From: Planctomycetota bacterium
Lineage (GTDB): Bacteria; Planctomycetota; UBA1135; UBA2386
Assembly (NCBI GenBank): GCA_027621295.1
Contig: JAQCBR010000038.1
Span: 1 to 32,939 of the forward strand
Direction: 5' to 3'
Length of the DNA: 32,939 nt
The notes below the pieces were generated by a model. The model made no database searches and was not told where the DNA came from. It saw only the letters and a list, made by a program, of their open reading frames with translations. The stretch's first letter is position 1; each line of letters begins with the position of its first letter. This document shows, piece by piece, positions 17,198 through 25,177 of this stretch. The translations under genes were made by a program, and so were the position numbers.

Positions 17198-17431
17198 GCG
17201 GCCGGGCCGTTCGTTCGGCTCTTCGACCGGCACCTGGGCGGTGAATTCGACCTCGACGTCGTGCGGCACGAGACCGTCGGACTCGAGGTGACCGGCGCGC
17301 ACGGCGGTTTCACGCATCGGACCGGCGACCGCGTCCGCATCCACAGCCCGCACCTCGGCTGCCTCGACAACACGGTTCGGCCCGTTGACGACTGTCCGCG
17401 CTGGAGCGTCGGGCTGGCGGATCTGATGTGA
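17198..17431 (+). pseudogene. Remnant of FAH gene C-terminus with in-frame internal deletion
   Basis: Reads [13 protein letters not shown], then EFDLDVV...[12 protein letters not shown], then jumps to [17 protein letters not shown] and ends SVGLADLM at TGA 17429-17431. It copies the end of the intact FAH gene (12609-12734) with only three mismatches in 126 bases over its last part, but lacks the 177 bases (59 codons) that separate the two near-identical 9-mers gacggcttc (12429) and gacggtttc (12606) in the intact gene. The first part is more diverged. There is no start, and the lost segment holds catalytic-core sequence, so it is not functional. Confidence 0.88.
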
Positions 17432-17450
17432 GCGACTCGCGCCGTGTCGT

Positions 17451-18206
17451 TCAGGCGCCGTCGATTCGCCGCGCGACGAAGAATCCGTAGCTGAACCACT
17501 CTCCGCGCTCCGCGTAGAGCCGCTGCTCCTTCTCCTCTTCGGCGAGAATGGCCTCCGCGGCCTCGCTCGCGCCGTGACGCGCACGGAAGTCCGCGGCGCC
17601 AGCACGGAGAGGGCCGTAGTAGGCGTCCCAGCTGGACCGTGGCAGGAAGAAGAACCCGAGCGGCGCGTAGCCCGCGTCCTCGAGGATGCAGATCTTCTCG
17701 CCGGCCGTTGCGACGCCGGGGTAGATCGCGCTCCAGTGCGCGTCCACGTCGGCCGGTCGCGCGGGCGTGGTCCACGTCAGGTCCGAGACCGCGAGGACTC
17801 CGGCCGGCTTGAGGAGTGGACGCCACGCGCGGACGCCTTCTGCGAAGCCCATGTTGTAGATCGCGCCCTCGGACCAGAGCAGGTCGAGCGAGTCGGCTGC
17901 GATCGGCAGGTCTTCCATCTGCGCGACTTCGGCGTGGACCAGGTCGGCGAGTCCGCTGTCCTCGGCGCGTGCCCGCGCTCTGTCCACGAACGCTTCGAGC
18001 ATGTCGAGCGCGCGGACCGGCGCGCCGAGCTCCTGCGCGAGCACCAGGGCCGAGGCCCCGGTGCCGCAGCCGACGTCGGCGATCGAGAGGTGTGCGTCCG
18101 GCCGGATGCCGGTCAGCGCGAGGGCGCGCCGCGTGTCGTCCGCGCTGCCGGGTCCCTGACGCTCGTTGCGGACGTGGAGGTCGACGAGGAGTTCGAGTTC
18201 GTCCAT
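17451..18206 (-). CDS. Class I SAM-dependent methyltransferase
   Basis: A 251-residue cytosolic methyltransferase. MDELELLVDLH is followed by RNERQGPGS, which with TRRALALTG is typical of a methyltransferase group with an N-terminal 'RxGPGS' motif. Motif I is IADVGCGTGASALVLA, followed by the acidic RALDMLEAFV, and motif IV region LDLLWSEGAIYNMGF with post-motif LLKPAGVLAVSDLTW. The tail (WFSYGFFVARRIDGA) is also family-like. Substrate unknown. ATG 18206 is chosen; an upstream ATG at 18245 would overlap the esterase gene. It begins 11 bases after the stop of the esterase gene, so the two are probably one transcript. Its 3' end lies only 20 bp from the FAH remnant. Confidence 0.85.
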   Translation of the reverse strand: MDELELLVDLHVRNERQGPGSADDTRRALALTGIRPDAHLSIADVGCGTGASALVLAQELGAPVRALDMLEAFVDRARARAEDSGLADLVHAEVAQMEDLPIAADSLDLLWSEGAIYNMGFAEGVRAWRPLLKPAGVLAVSDLTWTTPARPADVDAHWSAIYPGVATAGEKICILEDAGYAPLGFFFLPRSSWDAYYGPLRAGAADFRARHGASEAAEAILAEEEKEQRLYAERGEWFSYGFFVARRIDGA

Positions 18207-18217
18207 GGCGAGAGAGC

Positions 18218-19639
18218 TCAGCGGGGTTCGAGCCCGTCGATCCACGCGAAGATCTGGGGCAGCGCCTCGGCCACGATCAGCAGATGCTCGCAGCGGGGCT
18301 CGATGACGAGCTTGGCCTCGGGGCAGTCGGCGCGTTCGAGCGCGCGGAACAGCGACTCGGCGCCGCCGCGTCCGAAGTCGCGGTCCCCGGCCGTCACGTA
18401 GGTGGGTAGTAGACGCCAGGCCTCGGCGCGGCGCTGGTTCGAGCCGCCGCCCATCGCGACGAAGGCGGCGAAGCGGGACGGGTCACGGGCGACGAGGCGC
18501 TGGCCGACGCCAGCACCCATCGAGTGGCCGAGGACGTAGATCCGCTTCGGGTCGATGTTCAGACGCGCGGCGAGCGCGTCGAGAATCGCGTCGGCCTGGA
18601 AGCCGAGCGGGCTGACCCTCGGTGACACGAGCAGGAAGCCGCGCTCCTCGCAGAGCTCGGTGATCCGTCCGGCACCGTAGGCGTCGAAGAACATGTTCTC
18701 GCTCCCGCCCATGCCGTGCAGCGCGAACACGAGCGGCGTCGGCCGCTCCGGGTCGTAGGAGCCGGGGACGAGGAGGCGGACCGGCGTCGCCCCCATGCCG
18801 GTGGGGACGCTCAGCCAGTGCTGCCCGGCCTGGCCCGCCCCGCGGAACCACGTCTCTCCGGTTCGCGCCGCGGCCATCATCGATTCGGTCTCGGCGAGGA
18901 TGCGCGCGGCCGGGTAGTCGGTCTCCTCGGTCGAACCGGCAGCGAGGCTCGTCAGCAGCTTCAGGCGCGCGTCGAGCGTTCGCTTCTCGAGTGGGTCGAG
19001 GTCCTTGGGCAGCCCTTCGAGCTCGGCATCGAGGTCATCGAGACGGCGGCCGACGTCCGGCGCCAGGGACAGCGACAGCTGGCGTTCGACGCCCGGCTTG
19101 CCGCACCGGACGTGGATGACGACGTCGCCGCGCGGCGGCGTGGTTCCGTCCGGCCAGTGGAAGACCAGCGGCTCGTCCGGCCATGCGCTGCAGTCCAGGG
19201 ACGCGGGACCGACGAGCGTGTCGTCTCCGCAGCGGACCTCGAGAGGTAGTTCACCGTCCGGTGCTTCGCCGTACATCCAGCCGAACACGAGCCGCACCTG
19301 GGCAGGCTTCGCCTCGACGAGCCGCTCCGCCGGATGCACGCGCACCGCGTCGAGCGGGTCGTGCGCGCTGCGACCGGCGAGCCGGGCCCGTGCCGTGTCG
19401 AGAGCCTCGGCGACGCCAGCACCGTCCAGCCGGAAGAACCTCTGCACGGCCTCCTCGATGTCCGGCAGCGCGGCGACGCGCACCCCGGCGTCGGGTGTCG
19501 CCATCCACGCGATCTCGAGGGCCCGGGTCCGCCACGCCAGCTCGGCGCGGAGCGTGCGGTCCTGGGATGGCGCGGGCGCTGCCGTGGCGGCGGCGAGCGT
19601 GAGGGGGAGCAGCAGGAACGGCAGCGCGCGATCGACCAT
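18218..19639 (-). CDS. Exported alpha/beta-hydrolase (PHB-depolymerase/esterase-like)
   Basis: A 473-residue protein with signal peptide MVDRALPFLLLPLTLAAATA. Residues about 22-230 are an alpha-helical and beta N-terminal region of unknown kind. Residues about 245-473 are an alpha/beta hydrolase: VFALHGMGGSENMF (oxyanion region), nucleophile Ser373 in VLGHSMGAG, a candidate acid in TAGDRDFG (D419 or D421) and His452 in PRCEHLL. The layout matches the esterase PHB/feruloyl-type family; the substrate is not predictable. It would act outside the cytoplasmic membrane. A fragment of a paralogue lies at 17086-17190, so the genome has or had at least two such genes. The downstream methyltransferase probably shares its transcript. 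Confidence 0.85.
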   Translation of the reverse strand: MVDRALPFLLLPLTLAAATAAPAPSQDRTLRAELAWRTRALEIAWMATPDAGVRVAALPDIEEAVQRFFRLDGAGVAEALDTARARLAGRSAHDPLDAVRVHPAERLVEAKPAQVRLVFGWMYGEAPDGELPLEVRCGDDTLVGPASLDCSAWPDEPLVFHWPDGTTPPRGDVVIHVRCGKPGVERQLSLSLAPDVGRRLDDLDAELEGLPKDLDPLEKRTLDARLKLLTSLAAGSTEETDYPAARILAETESMMAAARTGETWFRGAGQAGQHWLSVPTGMGATPVRLLVPGSYDPERPTPLVFALHGMGGSENMFFDAYGAGRITELCEERGFLLVSPRVSPLGFQADAILDALAARLNIDPKRIYVLGHSMGAGVGQRLVARDPSRFAAFVAMGGGSNQRRAEAWRLLPTYVTAGDRDFGRGGAESLFRALERADCPEAKLVIEPRCEHLLIVAEALPQIFAWIDGLEPR

Positions 19640-19776
19640 GTCCGGATTCTGGCGCCGGGGCGGGCGGCGAACAGCCCGTGTTCCCCACGCCCCCTGCCGG
19701 ATGGCGGGAATTCCACTGCATCGGTGACGGTTGCGAGAGCGCGCCCGCTCGGTCGAACCGCAGTCAAACCGACGTC

Positions 19777-20487
19777 ATGACCATGCTCCAGGAAGCTCCG
19801 GCCACGCCCATCCAGGATCTCCAGGCAGCCTTCACGTCGATGGGGGTGGACTCGGTGCTGACGCTCCTGGCCCTCCTGATGATGGGCGGCCTCCTCGCGC
19901 TCTACGTCCGTGTGCTCTACGCCCGGACCAGCCGCAGCGCGTCGGCCGACTCGATCTCGCGGGTCTTCCCGCTGCTGACGATGGTGACGATCGCGGTGAT
20001 CTCGGTCGTCAAGTCGTCGCTGTCCCTGTCGCTCGGCCTCGTCGGTGCGCTGTCGATCGTGCGGTTCCGGGCGGCGATCCGGGACCCCGAGGAGCTCGTC
20101 TACCTCTTCCTGTGCATCGGGATCGGACTCTCGCTCGGCGCCGCGCAGCCTTGGCTCGCGATCGTGTTGGTGGCCGCGGCGACCGTGTTCGTGCTGGTCT
20201 TCGACCGGCTGCGCCCGTCGTACGGAGCCGGCGATGCGCTGCTGACGGTGGTCGGACCAGCGGCGCGGTTCGGGGACGGTGGCGCGAGCACAGCGCTCTC
20301 CGAGGTCGAGGGCATCTGGCCGTCGCTCGTGGTCCAACGCTGTGAGATCGACGCCGACGAAGGCCAACTTCGCGTCCAGCTCCGCGGCGTCCGCGATGCC
20401 GACGCGCCGCGGATCGTCGCTTCGCTCCGCGCTGTGCTGCCCGACTGCCACGTGTCGTTCGTCAACGCCGGGTTCTTCCCACACTGA
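19777..20487 (+). CDS. DUF4956 membrane protein
   Basis: A 236-residue protein. Residues about 20-45, 70-90, 92-105 and 120-145 are hydrophobic and probably membrane-spanning. The motif GLVGALSIVRFRAAIRDPEE (about residues 87-106) is the signature of DUF4956, whose function is unknown; members are often found beside VTC-domain polyphosphate polymerases or CotH proteins, but neither is here. The C-terminal half (about residues 150-236) is a cytosolic alpha/beta domain resembling ACT-like modules by pattern (RCEIDADEGQLRVQLRG...VASLRAVLP). ATG 19777 (MTMLQEAPA) is taken as start since a longer form adds an unlikely leader; ATG 19783 is also possible. Confidence 0.82.
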   Translation: MTMLQEAPATPIQDLQAAFTSMGVDSVLTLLALLMMGGLLALYVRVLYARTSRSASADSISRVFPLLTMVTIAVISVVKSSLSLSLGLVGALSIVRFRAAIRDPEELVYLFLCIGIGLSLGAAQPWLAIVLVAAATVFVLVFDRLRPSYGAGDALLTVVGPAARFGDGGASTALSEVEGIWPSLVVQRCEIDADEGQLRVQLRGVRDADAPRIVASLRAVLPDCHVSFVNAGFFPH

Positions 20488-20603
20488 CCGTCGCGCTCAC
20501 GGCCGTGCCGCGGCTGGATAGAGTGCTCGGCGGCGGTGCAGAGGTTCGGGAACACGAGTCGCTCGCACGAACAGCTCTCTCCCGGTCACCCTCTCGCGAT
20601 TCG

Positions 20604-23051
20604 ATGACGTCCAAGCTGCTCAGCCTCGTCCTCCTGGCGGTTGCTCTCGCACTCCTCGTGTTCTGGGTCGCAGGACCCTCGGATGGGTCGCCGGACCTGG
20701 GCGGCGCGGCCACGGTGCCGGCGGTCTCGGAACCAACGCCGCGGGAAGTTGGTTTCTTCGCCGGAGCCACGTCCGCCGCAGCTGTTCCCTCCGTCACCGG
20801 TGGAGCGCGTGAGCCAGTGCCTGCTCCCGGATTCGATGCCGAGGGGGTCAGCGTCGAGGTGCGCGTCCTCTGGCAGGACCGAAGCCCGGCGCCGGGCATC
20901 TCGGTCTCGCTGCGCCTGGCGGCACCGGGCCTCCCTCGCCGTGTGGTCGCGTGCGAGTCGTCGGACGCGGACGGGATGGTACGGTTCTCGGGCCTCGACC
21001 CAGGGTCGTACCGTGTGCGCGCGGACCGCGGCAAGGAGGTGGAGATCGAAGTCGCGGCCGGACAGGACCAGGACTTCGAGATCGTGTTGGACGAGGGTGT
21101 GCACGTGTCGGGCGTCGTCGTCGATGCGGGTGGACAACCGGTGGGACGTGCGCGCGTCTGGCTGCAGACCGCTCAGTCGGACTGGGCAGCGGGCCGCGTC
21201 GTGGCCGTCGCGGACGGCGCTGGCCGCTTCGAGCTGGCCGCGATCCCGGCTGATCTGTCGCTGGGCGCATTGGCGGCGGAAGGGGGGGCGGATGCGCCTT
21301 CGCAGTTGGTGGACCTCGACCTGTGCGACGTCGTCGAAGGCCGCGTCGAGCTCAGACTCGTCCTCGAGGTCGACGGTGGCCGGATCGTCGGCACGGTCCG
21401 GGACGCGGTGAGCGGCCTTCCGCTCGGCCGGGCGCGCGTCGCGTTCGGTCCCCGCGATCAGGGGATCGACTCCCGGGGTGGCCGCGTGGTCGAGAAGTGG
21501 AGCCCGCGGACCGTGGAGACCGACGCCGACGGTCGCTTCGTCTTCGACGGCGTGCGGGCGGGTGAGGTGGTCTGGTCCGCGGCGCGGTCGGGCTTCGGGC
21601 TCGCGCGCGGCACGGTCGCGGTCGAGGCGGGGGAGACCGCGCAGCTCGAGGTGGCGCTCGCGGCCGCGGCCGCGTTGGTCGGGACCGTGCGGGACGAGGC
21701 GGGTGCGCCGCGGCCCGGGGTCGCGGTGCGGGCCTACGACCGGGAGCCCGGCACGAACTTCATCCAGACCGGGCAGATCGACTTCGACGAGGTCTTCGAC
21801 CATGCGGCGACGACGACCGACGCGGACGGGCGCTACCGGCTCGCCGGCGTCACGCCGGGCACCGTCCATGCGTTCGTCCAGGCGATCTCGCAGCGCTGGG
21901 GCAGCGGCACCGGCCTCGCCTACGTGACCGAACAGCTCGAGCTGGCCGCCGGCGAAGAGCGCACCTGGGACCCCGTTCTCACCGACGGCCTCGTGATCGA
22001 GGGGAGGGCGCTGTACCGGGACGGACACCCCTTGGAGCACCAGTTCGTCTCGCTGCGGAACGCCGCGGGGCAGCAGCGCGGGACGATCACCACCGACGCG
22101 GACGGACGCTTCCGCTTCGTCTGCCTGACCGAACCGCTCTACAGCATCTACGTGCAGGTCTTCGACCAGCCGCGTGGCTCTCCGCCCGTGCAGCAGACGG
22201 GTGTCGTGCCGGGGCGCGGCCCGGTGGAGATCCGCGCGTCCTTCGACCGACCGGTCGAGCTGGACCCGGCGCGGATCACCGGCCGCGTCGTCGACCTCGG
22301 TTCGCGGCTCGCGCAGCCGAAGGCGGCGACCGTGCTGCTCATCCAGGAGGACCGCAGCTGGAGGACGGTGAGGCTCGACGACGAGGGGCGGTTCACGTTC
22401 GACGAGGCCGAGCCTGGAGAGGTACTGATCGTCGTCATGGACGGTGAGGTCGCGGTGTTCCACGGCGAGCCGTTCCGACTCGAGCCCGCCGCGCGCCACG
22501 ACGTGGGGACGATCACGACGTCGGCGACGCGTGCCGAAGTCCGGGTGCGGGTCCAGCGCGGTCCCGGCAGCGAGGGCGTGGAGCTGTCGCTCTTCATGCA
22601 GCGCGCGGACGGGCGTCGCGGCGCGACCGTGGCACCGATCACGGCGGACGAGTTCGTGATCGCCAACATGCAGCCGGGGGACTTCCAGTGGGCGCTCCAC
22701 GGCAGCGGGGTGGTCGCGAGCGAGGGCGTGATCGAGCTGTCCCCCGACGCGCCCGCCGTCCTCGACATCCCGGTGGTCGCCGGCGCCCGCTGCAAGTGTG
22801 ACGTCCGCTTCGCGGACGACGCCGACCTCGGGCACGTGACCGTGGTCTACGAGCGGGAGGGACAGGAGTTCCGGCGGTCGGAGTACGACCCGGGCAGCGC
22901 CGTCGACTTCCGTCGCTACTACGTCGGCGCGACGCTGCCGCCGGGCGAGTATCGGATCGTGCTGACGACGACGACCGGACTGCGCGCGGAGGCTGCGGTC
23001 ACCGTCGGCGCTTCGCGCGAGCCGGTCAGCCCGGTCCTCGAGCTTCGCTGA
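20604..23051 (+). CDS. Membrane-anchored protein of tandem carboxypeptidase-regulatory-like domains
   Basis: An 815-residue protein with one N-terminal membrane anchor (KLLSLVLLAVALALLVFWVA) and a long extracytoplasmic part. The part repeats an immunoglobulin-like fold of the CarboxypepD_reg type: VSGVVVDAGGQPVGRARVWL, IVGTVRDAVSGLPLGRARVA, LVGTVRDEAGAPRPGVAVRA, VIEGRALYRDGHPLEHQFVS and ITGRVVDLGSRLAQPKAATV, each with a TDADGRFxF or similar later strand (for example TTDADGRYRLAGVTPG). One or two weaker repeats flank these, and the C-terminus ends with a divergent CKCDVRFADD domain. Such repeats occur in surface or periplasmic proteins of Planctomycetota; partner unknown. The ATG 20604 start places the anchor directly at the N-terminus. 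An unlikely longer form begins at GTG 20505. Confidence 0.85.
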   Translation: MTSKLLSLVLLAVALALLVFWVAGPSDGSPDLGGAATVPAVSEPTPREVGFFAGATSAAAVPSVTGGAREPVPAPGFDAEGVSVEVRVLWQDRSPAPGISVSLRLAAPGLPRRVVACESSDADGMVRFSGLDPGSYRVRADRGKEVEIEVAAGQDQDFEIVLDEGVHVSGVVVDAGGQPVGRARVWLQTAQSDWAAGRVVAVADGAGRFELAAIPADLSLGALAAEGGADAPSQLVDLDLCDVVEGRVELRLVLEVDGGRIVGTVRDAVSGLPLGRARVAFGPRDQGIDSRGGRVVEKWSPRTVETDADGRFVFDGVRAGEVVWSAARSGFGLARGTVAVEAGETAQLEVALAAAAALVGTVRDEAGAPRPGVAVRAYDREPGTNFIQTGQIDFDEVFDHAATTTDADGRYRLAGVTPGTVHAFVQAISQRWGSGTGLAYVTEQLELAAGEERTWDPVLTDGLVIEGRALYRDGHPLEHQFVSLRNAAGQQRGTITTDADGRFRFVCLTEPLYSIYVQVFDQPRGSPPVQQTGVVPGRGPVEIRASFDRPVELDPARITGRVVDLGSRLAQPKAATVLLIQEDRSWRTVRLDDEGRFTFDEAEPGEVLIVVMDGEVAVFHGEPFRLEPAARHDVGTITTSATRAEVRVRVQRGPGSEGVELSLFMQRADGRRGATVAPITADEFVIANMQPGDFQWALHGSGVVASEGVIELSPDAPAVLDIPVVAGARCKCDVRFADDADLGHVTVVYEREGQEFRRSEYDPGSAVDFRRYYVGATLPPGEYRIVLTTTTGLRAEAAVTVGASREPVSPVLELR

Positions 23052-23072
23052 GCGGGTCGGTCGCCCTCCTGC

Positions 23073-23774
23073 CTACGCGTCCATCCGGGCGATGGCCTGG
23101 AGGAGCTCCGTGCGCATGCTCGCGGCCGTGCCCACGAGGCGCGGCGGCGGGCCTTCGAGGAGTCTGGTCGCAGCGTCTTCGAGCACGGGCCGGTACTTCA
23201 GACCGAGCCTCGAGCGCTTGTCGGCATCGGCGATGCCGTCGAGGCGGAGCGCGTTGGTCCACAGGTCGGCGAGCTTGACCGTGTAGGCATCGGAGTCCTC
23301 CGCGGCGAGCTCCTGGATGTGGGCCAGATACTCGGCGCGCTTCTCGGCTGCGGTGCGAGGGCCAGCGTGTTCTGGGTTGGTCAGGTGTGCGACCAGGTTC
23401 CGGACACGCGTCCCTAACCGCGCTTCGATCGTGTCGAACGCACCGTGGCGGTCGGCGGGCGAGCGTCCGTCGAGCGCGCAGAGGATCTCGTGCTGGTCCT
23501 CGACGCTGTCGTGGAGCAGCGCGGCGATCACGAGTTCGGTCGCCAGCGGGCGGCACCAGCGGACCACGTTGCGCGCGACTTCTGCCGGGTGCTCCACGTA
23601 GGGGGCACCGCTCGGGCGGTCGCTCTGGTGCTGGTGGCAGTGCAGCGACACGGCGATGGCCTGTTCGACCGCCGCGGCCTGCTCTGCGCCGAGTTCTTCG
23701 ACCCGCTCACGCACCTCGGCGAGGTGGGTGTGCGTGGTCGCGTAGCGTTCTCCTTCCAGTTCGGGTGCGATCAC
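23073..23774 (-). CDS. Stand-alone HD-domain protein, RelA/SpoT-hydrolase-like
   Basis: A 233-residue protein. The motifs HCHQHQSDRPSGAPYVEHP (about residues 45-63), ALLHDSVED (HD...ED) and TVKLADLWTNALRL correspond to the (p)ppGpp hydrolase domain of RelA/SpoT and of small alarmone hydrolases such as MESH1. It would bind Mn2+ through the His and Asp residues and may remove pyrophosphate from (p)ppGpp or a related nucleotide. There is no synthetase, TGS or ACT domain, so it is a free-standing hydrolase. Start is GTG 23774. The gene is convergent with the carboxypeptidase-regulatory-like protein and is followed by nothing on its strand. An unrelated HD phosphohydrolase activity cannot be excluded. 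Confidence 0.82.
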   Translation of the reverse strand: MIAPELEGERYATTHTHLAEVRERVEELGAEQAAAVEQAIAVSLHCHQHQSDRPSGAPYVEHPAEVARNVVRWCRPLATELVIAALLHDSVEDQHEILCALDGRSPADRHGAFDTIEARLGTRVRNLVAHLTNPEHAGPRTAAEKRAEYLAHIQELAAEDSDAYTVKLADLWTNALRLDGIADADKRSRLGLKYRPVLEDAATRLLEGPPPRLVGTAASMRTELLQAIARMDA

Positions 23775-23833
23775 GCGGCCCAGTCTGGTCCGAGACCGGG
23801 TTCGTGCTCAAGGGGAGATCCGTGGACCTGGGC

Positions 23834-24232
23834 TCAGCGGATCTCGAGCGGGTGGAGCTGGACCGGTGGCAGGGGCATGACCCCGGTCGCTCCGAGCGCC
23901 GCGCCGTAGGGGCCGCTCCAGAGCCCGACGCGCGTGCCCTCGGCGGTCCGAACGCGGGGCCGCACCGTCCATCGGTAGGTGCCTGCGGGCAGTCCGCTGG
24001 GGATGTGGAGCGTGGTGCCCTGGAACCCATCCTGCGCCAACACGCAGTCTCCGGAAGCCTCGTCGAAGACCCGGATGTCGTAGCTCGTGGGTTCGGCGGA
24101 GACGAGGGGTTCCCACGCCAGGGTCAGACTGCCGTCGGCGCCCCGGACCGGATCGCGCACCTCGAGCCCGAGTCCGCCGCAGCCGCCGAGCGACAGCGTG
24201 ATCGCCAGCACGAGCACCGCATACCGGGTCAC
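23834..24232 (-). CDS. Small lipoprotein with fibronectin-like fold
   Basis: A 132-residue protein with a lipobox (LAITLSLGGC, Cys 18) after a short signal, so it is probably lipid-anchored in the cell envelope. The mature part (SLTLAWEPLVSAEPTSYDIR...VFDE...PAGTYRWTVRPRV) has the strand pattern of a fibronectin-III-like domain. The start is GTG 24232; the stop codon of the gene upstream (TGA) overlaps it as GTGA, which indicates coupled translation. I do not recognise a function. It is the second gene of a two-gene lipoprotein operon. Confidence 0.75.
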   Translation of the reverse strand: MTRYAVLVLAITLSLGGCGGLGLEVRDPVRGADGSLTLAWEPLVSAEPTSYDIRVFDEASGDCVLAQDGFQGTTLHIPSGLPAGTYRWTVRPRVRTAEGTRVGLWSGPYGAALGATGVMPLPPVQLHPLEIR

Positions 24233-25095
24233 GGATCACCTGCTCCCTGCGCCTTGTGCAGGTCTGGAGCCAACAGGAAGAGTCGCTCGACCAGCGCCGT
24301 GCACATCTCGTCGAGCGAGCGGTCGATCTCGTCGGCGAGTGGCGTCGCGTCGGCGAACGCCCAAGCGCGGTAGGTTCGCTCTCGCCGAGGCTCCATGTGC
24401 CCGACCCGCGTGTGGTAGACGAGCGCTCGATCGCTCGCACGGAACACGTGCATCTCGAGTTCCGTGACGACGCTGCACGGTTTGTCCGTCGAGACGAGAC
24501 CGAGCGTCCAGGTGCTCGCAACCTCGGTCCAGGTCAGCACGACGATCGAGTCTGCGCTCGCGATGGCCGGGATCAGGCGCCCGTCCCGGATCTCTGCTGC
24601 GGTCGCGAAGCCACCGTCCGTGCACGGCCGTGCCGCGAGGCTCTGCGCGAGTCCGAGGAACAGGGTTCCGACCCGCTCGGGCCGCGCATGCTCCGCGTGC
24701 GCCTGCGAGAGCGCGCGGGATGCGCGGTCTACGGAGGCTGCCGACGGAGCCGTCACCGCGCCGCCGACGATCGACACCGGTGGGTAGACGACCGCTCCGA
24801 CGACCATGAAGAGCGCCTGGCTGAGCGGATCGACGCCGTGGCCGCCTGCCCACAGCGCGAACACGGGCGCGCCGAGGACCCCGCGCACGAACCCGACTCC
24901 CAACCCGCGGATCGGACCGCGCGGCGGCCTGCGGAGACCCAGCTCGGGTGCAGTGGGGGACACGACGATGCCCACGTGTCCCAGGCTGGCCCTCACGTCC
25001 TCGGGCGGGACGTTGGTCGGGTAGCTGAAGGGCACGCACCCCGCGGCTGCCACGAGGAGGACCAGCGCCCGTGTGATGCGCCCGGTGCGGCACAT
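24229..25095 (-). CDS. Lipoprotein of unknown function
   Basis: A 288-residue protein with an N-terminal lipoprotein signal (ALVLLVAAAGC, cysteine about residue 20). The middle contains Gly/Pro-rich hydrophobic stretches (GLGVGFVRGVLGAPVFALWAG and MVVGAVVYPPVSIVGGAV), which may be amphipathic or membrane-associated. The C-terminal half (ADSIVVLTWTEVAS...VVTELEMHVFRASDRALVYHT) looks like a beta-rich fold. No named family is recognised. It starts with ATG 25095 and overlaps the small lipoprotein gene by four bases, so the two form an operon and may form a complex at the envelope. Confidence 0.75.
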   Translation of the reverse strand: MCRTGRITRALVLLVAAAGCVPFSYPTNVPPEDVRASLGHVGIVVSPTAPELGLRRPPRGPIRGLGVGFVRGVLGAPVFALWAGGHGVDPLSQALFMVVGAVVYPPVSIVGGAVTAPSAASVDRASRALSQAHAEHARPERVGTLFLGLAQSLAARPCTDGGFATAAEIRDGRLIPAIASADSIVVLTWTEVASTWTLGLVSTDKPCSVVTELEMHVFRASDRALVYHTRVGHMEPRRERTYRAWAFADATPLADEIDRSLDEMCTALVERLFLLAPDLHKAQGAGDP

Positions 25096-25177
25096 GGGCG
25101 CATCGTACCCAGCGTGCCGGCGCCGAGCTGCGCGCCGAACTTCCCGTGGTCGGGGATCGGATCCCGATGTCGAGGGG

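Noticed and set aside
17086-17826. A minus-strand open frame running through both gene remnants and under the methyltransferase
   Set aside because: Only its last 33 codons resemble a protein; the rest is the antisense of the FAH remnant and an off-frame of the methyltransferase gene.
18218-18240. A GGTTCGAGCCC-like string resembling a tRNA T-arm
   Set aside because: It is the coding end of the esterase; no acceptor or anticodon stem is present around it. No tRNA was found anywhere in the window.
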